From Gari tellinella (lineage: Eukaryota > Mollusca > Bivalvia > Cardiida > Psammobiidae), in contig OV277870.1 in NCBI GenBank assembly GCA_922989275.2, positions 33,972,356-34,036,355 on the forward strand: DNA of 64,000 nucleotides. Reading direction: 5' to 3'. Positions 1-10,300 of the stretch are shown here, piece after piece. The translations under genes were made by a program, and so were the position numbers. Within the stretch, counting starts at the first letter, position 1. Every line of letters begins with the position of its first letter. The notes under the pieces are model-generated. The model did no database searches, was not told the DNA's origin, and worked only from the letters and a program-made list of their open reading frames with translations.

Positions 1-878
1 GCATATGTGTCTTTCTCCCATTCTTTAGCTAGGAATACCATTAATTATTTCTTAAAGGATCTTGACAGCAGAGCACCTTGCCACTCCTTTGACCGCATTT
101 GGTCTTGTCCCGTGTTGAGATAGACTATGTATTCTTCTCCCCTTTTGGCTCTCTCACTGTCTTTAATGGATGGTGTTGAGTAGACATCACACTCAAGATG
201 AATCTTTCGACAAACTAGTAAACTGCAGGAGAAGCCATCTTGCAAGGTCCCCATATGACCTTGGTGGGTCCTTTTGAAGATGAAGGGAGAAGGTCGCATA
301 CATTATGAGTGTGCTTGTCTGTGGTGGCACAGGAGGATTCTTGCTGAATGTTTCCAGGTTTTTCATTAGTTTGGATTTATCGGTTGTGTTCAAGCTGCCG
401 TCAGTATGAGCTAGTGCTAGTGGGACTGGTGTGAGAGGTTACTCTAACACCTTTATCAGGTCTATATTCTGAATATTGCTTAACAGGAGTAGGCGGCGGG
501 AAAAGATCTCTTGTCCCAGCAATTTCCTGTACCCTTTTCCCCACTGGTAACCTTGTTTTAACCGAGGCACTGAATCATCTTCCATTTGATTGGTTTCTCA
601 AATCTTGCTGGTTCTTTGATGCAAGCCTCTCTATATTCCACAGAAGAGCATTCGTCTGTCTTTGTGAACCCCAGCAGATCATCCTTGAGTCACTTTTTTC
701 CCTATGTCAAACAGTACAGGTATGTGTTCTCTGCTGTTGTGAAGGGATTCATTGTAGACACAATTGATGAGACACTCTTTTCAAGGTCTTCGTGGTCCCG
801 CTTGATTATATTAGGCTTTAGATCCTTCGTTGTGTCTTCGATCTTGTTGATCCCTGCAGAGTCCAACAATGAACCCAC
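1..878 (-). pseudogene. Inverted partial copy of the HEEADT-family gene
   Basis: This segment is the reverse complement of 1073-1960 with only scattered differences, so it reads on the minus strand as a second copy of part of the decayed gene on its right. The pairing runs from position 1 (gcatatgtg, matching cacatatgc near 1952-1960) to about 878 (matching gtgggttcattg near 1073). The left edge may continue beyond the window. Short indels and stops break every frame, so no intact product is expected. Its two longer open stretches are mirror images of those in the right arm. Confidence 0.75.
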
Positions 879-1072
879 TCGGAAATACTTCAAGGGGGTG
901 TATTTTTATCAAGGAGAACAAGAAAAACTTCTCAAGGACAGCAGTTGATATGACTCTCGAGCAAACCGTAAACACTGATGCGGCTTCACGGCAGACAGGA
1001 ATGGGCTCATTTGTTCATTCAAAGAATGCAAGATCTAGATGGATGATTATAAGATCGATAAGAAGTGCAGTT
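879..1072. other. Spacer of the large inverted repeat
   Basis: About 190 bp of single-copy sequence separates the two arms of the inverted repeat (1-878 and 1073-1960). It contains no recognisable coding block. Confidence 0.6.
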
Positions 1073-2840
1073 GTGGGTTCATTGTTGGACTCTGCAGGGA
1101 TCAACAAGATCGAAGACACAACAAAAGATCTAATGCCTAATATAATCAAGCGGGACCATGAAGACCTTGAAAACATTGTCTCATCAATTGTGTCTACAAT
1201 GAATCCCTTCACAATAGCAGAGAACACAGACCTGTACGGTTTGACATAGGGAAAAAAAGTGACAGATGGAATCAAGGATGATCTGCTGGGGTTCACAAAG
1301 ACAGACGAATGCTCTTCTGTGGAATATAGAGAGGCTTGCATCAAAGAACCAGCAAGATTTGAGAAATCAATCAAATGGAAGGTGATTCAGTGCCTCGGTT
1401 AAAACAAGGTTACCAGTGGGGAAAAGGGTACAGGAAATTGCTGGGACAAGAGATCTTTTCCCGCCGCCTACTCCTGTTAAGCAATATTCAGAATATAGAC
1501 CTGATAAAGGTGTTAAGAGTATACTCTTACACCAGTCCCACTAGCACTAGCTCATACTGACGGCAGCTTGAACACAACCGATAAATCCAAACTAATGAAA
1601 AACCTGGAAACATTCAGCAAGAATCCTCCTGTGCCACCACAGACAAGCACACTCATAATGTATGCGACCTTCTCCCTTCATCTTCAAAAGGACCCACCAA
1701 GGTCATATGGGGACCTTGCAAGATGGCTTCTCCTGCAATTTACTAGTTTGTCGAAAGATCATCTTGTGTGTGATGTCTACTCAACACCATCCATTAAAGA
1801 CAGTGAGAGAGCCAAAAGGGGAGAAGAATACATAGTCTATCTCAACACGGGACTAGACCAAAGGCGGTCAAAGGAGTGGCAAGGTTCTCTGCTGTCTAGA
1901 TCCTTTGAGAAATCATTAATGGAATTCCTAGCTAAAGAATGGGATAAAGGCACATATGCTGACACCTTGAAGGAATGCCATCTGTACCAGAATGTCAACA
2001 GCGAATGCTTTCGCTTTACTGCAATAGGATAGGTGACAACGTGCAAAAAGTCCAAGTTGAGGAGCTCACAGGTGACCATGAAGAAGCAGATACTCGTACT
2101 GTGTTTCATCCCGACTACAAGAGTAGGTTTCAACCTGATCTCAACATCGTTTTTAGAAGCTGCGACACAGGCATGCTTGTGATACTGCTCAACTATTGGG
2201 TCTGAAGCACTAGCACAGTGAAATTATGGAGAGATGTAGGGCATGATTGGAATAACACACGACAGTTAATCTGTGTCAATAATCTTGTTCTTAATTTGAC
2301 AGAAGAAGTTGTGCTTGCCTTGTCTGGTCTACATGCCTTAACTGGGTGTGACTACAGCCCTGCGTTCCTGAACAAGGGAAAAACAAGACCTCTAGAGCTT
2401 GTGATGAAGAATCCCAACTCCAGGAAGTCAATGGCGGCTCTAGGCGAGGGGGAAATGTGTGAAGCAATGGTTGAACAGTGTGAAACCTTCATATGCCATG
2501 TGTATGGCCAGCCAAAAGAAACAAATGTAAACAAAGCACGGTATGTGGCTTTTCAAAGGACATATGCCTTGAAGTCCTTTGAAAATCCACTGGCATCGAT
2601 CAGGGGTATTAATCCAAGTTCTCTACCACCATGCGCAGTGATTGTCCAGTTACACGTAAAGATAGCATTCTACATTGCTGGCATATGGCAACGTGCCCTG
2701 CTGCCAAATCCAGTTAGAGAGTCACCAGTGAGATATGGGTAGAATTTCACTGATGACATTTATCAAATGCAGTGGTATAATGGCTATCAATTGCCAAAGG
2801 ACATTGCAAAGTCCTTGATTCCCAGAGTGGTGATGCCACA
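1073..2840 (+). pseudogene. Decayed multicopy HEEADT/GCDY protein gene
   Basis: Three consecutive plus-strand segments (about 1078-1248, 1568-2205 and 2218-2742) resemble a large uncharacterised protein family that is multicopy in cnidarians, molluscs and fish. Recognisable blocks are a SIKDSERAKRG-like block near 1790-1820, HEEADT at 2077-2094, RSCDTGMLV near 2157-2180 (a second Asp of the usual DTD is Gly here), LSGLHALTGCDYS near 2320-2358, and SSLPPC near 2617-2634. Beyond 2742 a QLPKDIAKSLIP-like tail remains readable after a frameshift. The spaced acidic motifs recall PIN/FEN-type nucleases, which is my inference. Stops near 1247, 1402, 1558 and 2203, plus frame changes, make this a pseudogene. 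The family is probably spread by, or part of, a mobile element. Confidence 0.65.
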
Positions 2841-2939
2841 CTGTTGACGATGATATGGAGGATGAGGAGGTCAAGTATGGAGAACAAATATATGGATCAG
2901 ACAATACTGATTAGAAGCAGGATTAAGGTTGTTTGTTGT

Positions 2940-4000
2940 GTGACACAAGTGGTTGGATACTCATAGTAAGACATATGAATTAATTGTGATGTTTGAGCAG
3001 AATGATGTGCATGTTAACAGTAAATTTCATAACGTGAGATCTAAATTGTTGGTGCATGATGAGTTGGATAGCTTAAAAGTTTAAAGTGAGTAACAGAGAG
3101 AGAACACAATGATGAAGTCATTATTAATGTGTAGATGTGCTAGAAATAGATATGTTGCCAGATGAAAACATAGCTAGATAAATGTTTTTCAAATAATATA
3201 TTGTTTCTTTGTATTAAGTAAAATTTAACATTAGATTTATTCGGTATTGAATCATTTTCTGGAAAGATTAAATTCTGTTACTAAAAATAGATATTGGCAG
3301 CCATTTTAGATTGGAAAAGAGCATATCTTATTAATTTATTGCACACTGGTATAGATAATTCCTTTTCAAAACACTACACAATCTATTACTCCTTGATTTT
3401 GAGAAGAAATGTGTCATTATAGGCAATTTTACAGAAAAGTCTGTGACTGTTGAAAACTGATGTATTTCCTTAATTACCACCTGTACATACACATGGTGAC
3501 ATATATTTGGTTAAAATAGCACACAATACTCTATTACACTTCTGGTAACAGTAATAAGTACAGTTGTTGCTTGTATTATATGTTTCACAGTAGATTTATC
3601 CACTGAAAAGACGAAATTTTGTGACAAATGTAATATGTTACTAAAAATAGACATTGGCGGCCATCTTGGATTGAGATAGAATGTGAAAAAGTCTTGTAAA
3701 ACAAACTTTGACATTTATGTAGACACATTGGATAAAATTTGGGCATCCTAGGCAACATTTAAGTCTCCAATATAGAAAAGAAAATTGCCATTGCATTTTA
3801 AAAATTTACAAGAAAATCCAAGGGCAGATAACTTTAATCCAAATTTTCTCCCTTGTCTCTACCTAAACTCTCATCAGACGGCCATTTCTTAACTCCTGAG
3901 ACAATTTCCTATAAGGTATATATAAAAGTTCCAGTGCCGCTTTCAACATAAATAAATCTTACCCAGCTCTTAGACTATTATAACAGTGAAACACATGTAA
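2940..4000. other. AT-rich non-coding stretch
   Basis: No supported gene. Two diverged copies of a short block (ttactaaaaatagayattgg followed by crgccatyttrgattg) occur near 3280-3320 and 3636-3675 in the same orientation, which suggests an old direct repeat. The longest open frame, on the minus strand, covers one of these and has no recognisable domain. Confidence 0.4.
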
Positions 4001-4002
4001 AA

Positions 4003-4250
4003 ATGTCAGAATCGACTGTCCTAAAACCAGTTTTGTGGCCCGTTGTTGAGCATTTCTTTCCAGCATGCACCGTATCTTCCAGTATGAAAATGCTCCACTT
4101 CACAGGTCTAGAGTCAACACCGAGGGGAAAGGGGCGTACTGCATTCCAACAAAGGGTCTGGCCAGCACAAAGTCATGACATAAACATCAAAGAAAATATG
4201 TGGCGACTTTTGATATAACAGCAACACGTGAAGGCGGGTATCAGTCCTTA
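4003..4250 (+). pseudogene. Tc1/mariner transposase fragment
   Basis: Two frames together show the C-terminal half of a Tc1/mariner DDE transposase. Around 4062-4125 one frame reads FQYENAPLHRS, the equivalent of the catalytic FQ.DNAP.H block, with the usual Asp replaced by Glu. Around 4161-4215 another frame reads WPAQSHDINIKENMW, the equivalent of the WPAQSPDLNPIENLW block holding the third acidic residue. A frameshift lies between the two blocks and the N-terminal DNA-binding region is missing. It is a dead relic, and no terminal repeats were found nearby. Confidence 0.7.
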
Positions 4251-4587
4251 AAGGTATAGAACCCTATTGACACTGCTATGGATACATATAGTTGGATCGA
4301 GTAATCAGCACACGTTAGGATCAATGTTTATAAAATGTTTGAACCTAATATGAGATCGTTCAGAATGCGTAATTCTGACCATACAAAAGCTTGAGAAGGA
4401 TCTCAAACTTTTTACAAGCATGAGCCCAGCCATGTGTTACGAATAAATGGACCAATCACCATATTATGAAAAATTATTAATAAATCATAGGTAGCATCTT
4501 GAAGCAGCTGACGTTTATATTTTGCATGAAGATTGTTTTAACAGTTTGATGGTGGGCATTTTTGGGAAACACTTAGACTGTTGAATG

Positions 4588-4905
4588 TACAGCGCTTCCT
4601 CTCTACAACAACACCCAATGGGAGACAAAGGTTGTGTGTGTTGTTCGGAGGGAGTTGTTATAGGGAGTGAAAGTGACTTACATTGCAAACAGCTTGAATC
4701 CAGATCAGGCGCCGCGTAACGCGGCGTCTGGTCTGGATTCAAGTTGTTTGTCACTCGTCAATTGTGTTCCTGTCAAAATGGCCATTATTTTACTTTGAGA
4801 AAAACAGCAGATGATAATTTAAGCTGACGACATAGTTGTTTTGTTTTGGGAACAGCTGCAAGCGCTGTTGAAATGATGAAATCGTTGTTCAGAGGGACGT
4901 TGCTG
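4588..4905 (+). mobile_element. MITE family B copy with palindrome
   Basis: The left end carries tacagcgcttcctctctaca and the body carries the family palindrome at about 4684-4750 (gaatccagatcaggcgccgc and its mirror). The same arrangement (terminal block, cccaatggg block, gttcggagggag block, palindrome, cagacgac block) recurs at 25265-25494, 31140-31515, 48121-48511, 59040-59358 and 61930-62272. No coding capacity. The right boundary is diffuse. Confidence 0.6.
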
Positions 4906-5254
4906 TTTGAAGGAAGACAACAGCGTTATATTTAAAACCACGACTGTATTCAATTACCTCCCTTGTAAATTAGATCTCTCCATGTGTTGGATGCTAAACA
5001 CAACTTATCTTCTATGGTGTATCAACTAATTATTAATGATGGGTGAGTTTGACTTTCAACCCTTACAGAAACTAATTAGTCGAGAGTGTTTTACCCCTTC
5101 AACGCCATAGTGTCGTCTGCTTCCTTACTGTTGGCTAACAATGTGGCGGTGAAGGAGTAAAACGTTCGCTCACAATTAATTTGGCATCGAAAGGTTTTAT
5201 GTGAAAAATCAGAAGAAAATTTAAATGAGATAAAAACAAATTAGCAAATATTTA

Positions 5255-5960
5255 AACAAGAGCTCAAGGGCTCTAAGACGCTCACCAGACTGACCAGAGT
5301 ACACAAATTCCCAGATTTAACTAGACTTAAATTATCACTTAAGTTGGTTAATACCCTCCCTCAATATCTAGATTTTGTCAAGGTGAATACTAATTTCTGA
5401 GCAAGTGTTATGATTTTGTGCATAGGAGTATGCTCCTAAAGGGTTAAGACCTTTTTCTGTATTTTAACCTATACTTTTGAACCTAATGTAACCCTTATTC
5501 AACCATACGAAGCCTAGGCTAGATTTAATCAAGGTGATCATTCTGAGCAAGATTTTGCGGTTGAAAATACGTACGGTATCAAGCTAATGTAACCGACATC
5601 CATACATTGCCTAGATTTTGTCAAGATGAGATCTCATTCTAAACAAGTTTCAAGAAGATTGAGCTAAAGATATGGCCCCTCAATTGGTCAAAATCTTTTT
5701 CTGCGATTTGACCTACTGACGGAATTTATGACCCGACATGACCTATTATGTAAAAACCTAAAATTTAATCAAGGATTATGACATAGACAAAATGCCATAA
5801 AGATATAACCAAAATTACAAGAAGTTCACCATTCACCAGGATAGTTTTATGCTTATTTGTAAGGTTCTATAGGCCTATATGTACATGTTATCAAGAAATG
5901 GAGAAAAATCTGGATTTGTACATGGAACCTTACAAATAAGTAAAGATTTATATTAGCTGT
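5255..5960 (-). repeat. Bivalve dispersed repeat with CTCTTGTT end
   Basis: Read on the minus strand, this block ends at 5255 with CTCTTGTT preceded by an imperfect hairpin (agagcccttgagctct). The interior consists of decayed units built on phrases such as tttaatcaaggtgatcattc, gcaagtttcaagaagattga and tttgacctactgacgg, a pattern common in bivalve dispersed repeats. A 16-bp inverted repeat (5852-5867 with 5925-5940, cttatttgtaaggttc) lies at the far side. No gene was found. The shared end motif suggests the same class as the elements ending at 15519, 17232 and 26894. Confidence 0.45.
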
Positions 5961-7100
5961 CTCTGAAATTAGTAACGTTAAATGCAAAACAATAATTTAA
6001 GGGTTTAAACCCATAAGCGATTTTTTCAAAGTACCAAATTAAACTTTTTTTCTATCATTGTTTTTTTGGAAGAGCTTTTTATGATGAATGAAAAAATGGA
6101 AAAAAATATATGGTGGTGTCCTTTTTTATTTGAAAAAAAGGTATGTCAAATTTGGAGCTTTTCTCTCAAATTTTACCCATTCAGAGTACAAGCTTCAGTA
6201 AAAATCTATTTCAAAACAAAACAAACATGGTAATTTGGGTTTTCATTATTTATTTCATGTCTATGGTGGTATTTTCATATATAGAAACCAAAATTTAGAC
6301 AAAGCAGGCACTTATAGGTTTGAACAATATGGATCCTCGAATATCAAAAATATGCTTTTTATAGGGCGCGCATGATTTTATTAGATTTTTCATTTTATGA
6401 AGAAAAAAAAGTAAAAGAGTTTGAAAATGAAATAGTTCTAGTATTAAACTTTTTCTTATATTCTACCAAATGAAAGCCAATGATAAGACAGTTCAAAATA
6501 TGAAAAGAAATTGAAAGGTCAGTGTTGAAAAATTTGAGTCATTAAAGTAAAAAGAGTTATCTCCCCTTACACAATTTACAAAAAAGTACCATATCGATGA
6601 TATTTAGAGCTTTATAAATTTCACATTTGGTGCCTGTTTTCTCTTAAATTAGTTTTTGTATGAAGAAATACTACCATAGATAGGAAATAAATAACACAAA
6701 ACCAAATTATCATATTTGTTTTCATTTAAAATGGATCTTATTGAAACGGGCTGTTTGAAAAGGACAAAATAAGAGAAAGTGGGTGGGGTAAATTCATCAT
6801 CATCATCTTCATTAATCGCATCACTCTGCATAGAGTATATACTCGCGACATGGCCATGGAGCCAACTGTTGTTCACCAAAACACAGAATTATACACTGTA
6901 TAATTCCGTGACCAAAATGTACACTTTTTCTATTTTTTCATTCATCTTAGATAGCTCTTTAATACAAAACCATTATAAAGTGTTTTCATATACTTTGAAA
7001 ATTTCTTAAATTCATGGCATTGATACACCCTTAATTGGGTGTGTTTTGACTTTGGCGTTTGACCTTACGCCATGACCAAAGTTTGAAGGGTACGACTTGG
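5961..7100. other. AT-rich sequence upstream of DFFB, no gene seen
   Basis: Homopolymer-rich, AT-rich sequence with no recognisable gene or repeat boundary. The open frames near 6649-7009 are short and overlap each other on opposite strands. The DFFB promoter must lie in or just after this stretch, but I see no convincing TATA or initiator element. Confidence 0.35.
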
Positions 7101-7208
7101 TCAGGGTACGACTTAGCCAGGGGCGTTCACTGGACCGCCAAATGCAATGTTTACAAATGGCCGACAGACAAAGAGTGGCCATTTCCTGTCTTTAAAATTC
7201 GTTGATAT

Positions 7209-7349
7209 ATGATGTTTAGCAAGTTTCTGAGCTTGTTTAACTTAGGAATGAGGGCATATAAAATCCAAGATGCGAAGCGAGAAAGGCGAATAGGTGTCAC
7301 AGCCAAAACATTTGAAGAACTGGTCCAAAAAGGCTGTCAAAAACTTCAG
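7209..7349 (+). CDS. DFFB: DFFB exon 1 (CIDE-N, first half)
   Basis: Encodes 47 residues ending ELVQKGCQKLQ, which matches the first strands and helix of the CIDE-N fold. The donor is CAG|gtaagt at 7349/7350, phase 0. The upstream in-frame stop at 7203-7205 fixes the N-terminus if no further 5' coding exon exists. The retrotransposon in intron 1 begins only about 20 bp after this donor. Confidence 0.9.
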
Positions 7350-10300
7350 GTAAGTTATCTACAAATACTGACAGTGTAGCAAATAAATGGTCTGAATTGG
7401 AAACATTGATATATGTGCATCAACCAGATATTATAGGTCTTACTGAAGCTTGTCACAGCAGTGACAGTATGTGCTCAAAGTTTTCAACAAAGAAGCTCTA
7501 CTCTCTCATAAAAAATGCTAGACAGGACTCACAGGGTATTGCACCTTTACGTGACAAGACGACAGACAGACTGCTGACTGAAACCAATGACAAGGCAGAC
7601 ATACTGAACAGACAGTTTCAGTCTGTCTTTACCAGCTCTAAACCGATTCAGACTGAAAGTGACCACCAAAAGTTAAACTGTACCAGACACCCGGACATGC
7701 CAGACATCACTTTTGAGGTCAGTGGCATTGACAGTAGGGGTGTAACGATTCGTCGAAACCTGCATCGCAGTTTATCGCAATACGGAGAAATCGAATCGCA
7801 ATATATTGCAATATACCGTGTAAGTATGGAACAAGCATCTGCCATCGTGTTTACTGTATTAATCTTGTTCAACCAGGCCCTTGATTCGCTACTTGTTTCT
7901 TTATAAGAGCGTCTCGTTGAGCGAGATTAAACGGAAACGAAATAGTACTGTTACACCGGCTAGGGATATGGATAAAGCACCGGACTGCGTCTACTACGCG
8001 TTGTTTCGAAAACAATTCCGCGAAACAAAAGTAAGTTTGTCCATTCTTTTACCGTTTTTAAATAAGGCAAAGAAAATCGGTTTTTCTGAATCTGAACCGC
8101 GGGGCAATATTATTCAGCTCACACTGCAATATATCGGTACACCGCCGAATCGTTACACCCCTAATTGACAGGTTACTACTACTAGCAGGATTGAAGCCAG
8201 ATAAAGCTTCAGGCCCAGATGCAATAACGCCTGTGGTCTTGAAAACCCTGCACCATGTCATTGCCCCAATAGTACAGGTTATTTTCCAGAAAAGCTACGA
8301 CAGTGGTGTAGTACCGGACGACTGGAACAAGGCCATGGTCTGCCCATTGTACAAGAAGGGAGATAGGAGTGATCCTGCAAACTACAGGCCTATCTCCTTG
8401 ACTTGTATACTGTGCAAGACCATGGAGCACATAGTGGCATCTCAACTATCACGACACTCTGAAAAGCACAACATACTGTATGACTTGCAGCATGGGTTTA
8501 GAGAAAAGCGCTCTTGCGAAACACAACTCATCCAACTTGTCGAGGATATAGCCAGCAAGCTTTCTCGTGGTTCACAGACGGATCTCATATTACTGGATTT
8601 CAGTAAAGCGTTTGATGTTGTGAACCACAGAAAGCTTCTCTATAAACTTAACACTTGTGGTATCACAGGTAAGACACAAATGTGGATTGAGGCTTTCCTG
8701 AGCAACAGAACCCAATCAGTCATCCTAGATGGAGTAGCATCGTCTACTGTGCCGGTCACGTCTGGAGTGCCACAAGGATCTGTGCTAGGCCCCATCCTCT
8801 TCCTCTTGTACATTAATGACTTGCCAGATAATATAAACTCTCAGGTACGTCTCTTTGCTGACGATACAGCCCTTTACCTGACCATTGCAAGTAAAGAGGA
8901 TGGTGCCTCTCTCCAGACTGACCTTGACTGTTTACAGGCCTGGGAGCAACGGTGGGACATGCGTTTCAACCCTGGTAAGTGCAATGTCTTGCATATTTCC
9001 AGGTCTGCATGTCCCATCAAGACCCAGTATGTCCTACATGGGCAGGTCCTGGGGACAGTGACTGATGCGAAATATCTAGGCGCCACTGTATCATCAAACT
9101 TATGTTGGAATACTCATGTAAATAACATAACCCAACAAGCTAACCGCACCCTAGGCTTCCTGAGACGAAACATCAGGACCACAAACCAAGACGTCAGGGA
9201 AGTGGCTTACAAGACACTCGTCAGACCACAGGGGGAATACGCCTCTGTGGTCTGGAGTCCATACACCCAACAGAGCATTAGGCAGGTTGAGATGGTTCAG
9301 AGGAGGGCAGTTAGGTGGGTCAAGGGGAACTATTCTCCATATAAAAGTGTTACGAAAATGCAACAGGAACTAGGCTGGCGGACCCTTGAGGACAGACGAA
9401 CTGACTCCAGACTTGTTATGTTCTATAAAATTGTTCACGGCCTAGTCGCACTTCCAGCACCCTCGTATCTGCAGCATCCAATCAGACTGACACGCCACAT
9501 GCATCCACTCTCCTATCGACAAATCCACACTCCAGCAAACTACAAAATGTATTACAAATTCTCTTTTTTTCCGGCGACAATCATTATTTGGAATAGCTTA
9601 CCAACCGACATTGCCCTTATACCTGATCTAGATCAGTTTAAGCTGGCAGTCAGTGGCCTTAGACATGTTTATTAAGTGCAGAAGCAGTGTTTTTATCCTA
9701 TTTTTAAACTGTCAATAAATTCTCTTGCTATTCAGTAACAAGACTTTTAACTGTATATCATTCTGTTCTTTATTACTTTTAACTTTTCCTCTTATTAATC
9801 TGCTCTGACGCGCAGCTGCACGTAATGCTCAGTACGAGGCTGATGCAGTATATATAGATAGATAGATAGGTAAGCCTTTCATTTATTTACGCCATTTATT
9901 TAACCATTAAGTACCGCGAGAATACAGATGCACAGTATATATCTTCGATTACCATATATCCAGAAGCTCCCATGAGTCCAGAAGCATCTCAAAAAACGCT
10001 TGATATGGCTGGTGCGATCTGCTTATGTCATCGCAAAAAGCAGTTTTAGGCAGCAACATAGCGGGGAAAATGTGGAAGAAACACTCTGGTGCATCCATGG
10101 TTAAACGAACCCATTCCCAATGGGAAATGATTTAAAATAAATTCCTAATTAAAAAATACATTTACCAAATAAAAAGATTTTTTTTTTTTTCAAGTTGTTC
10201 CTAATAAGTCAAAATCACAACAAAAATAATAAAACAAATGTGGGAAAGTAGCTAACAGGTCTTTTTCTGATAATTTAGCATAAATAAGTAAAATCATTTC

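Larger units (their letters stand above)
7366..9869 (+). mobile_element. Internally deleted, interrupted non-LTR retrotransposon (jockey/CR1-like)
   Basis: The left part (about 7380-7440) reads NKWSELETLIYVHQPDIIGLTEA, the start of an APE-type endonuclease domain. It then jumps to the endonuclease-RT linker (KKLYSLIKNARQDSQGIAPLRDK), so most of the endonuclease is deleted. A 429-bp element splits the ORF at 7735-8163. After 8171 the ORF resumes without a stop to 9675: KPDKASGPDAI, LYKKGDRSDPANYRPISLT, SGVPQGSVLGPILFLLYIND and the catalytic FADDT at about 8850-8864, then the C-terminal GWRTLEDRR block. The 3' UTR (9676-9869) ends in a (gata)n tail. A truncated copy of the same 3' UTR lies inverted at 31253-31432. 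Confidence 0.88.
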
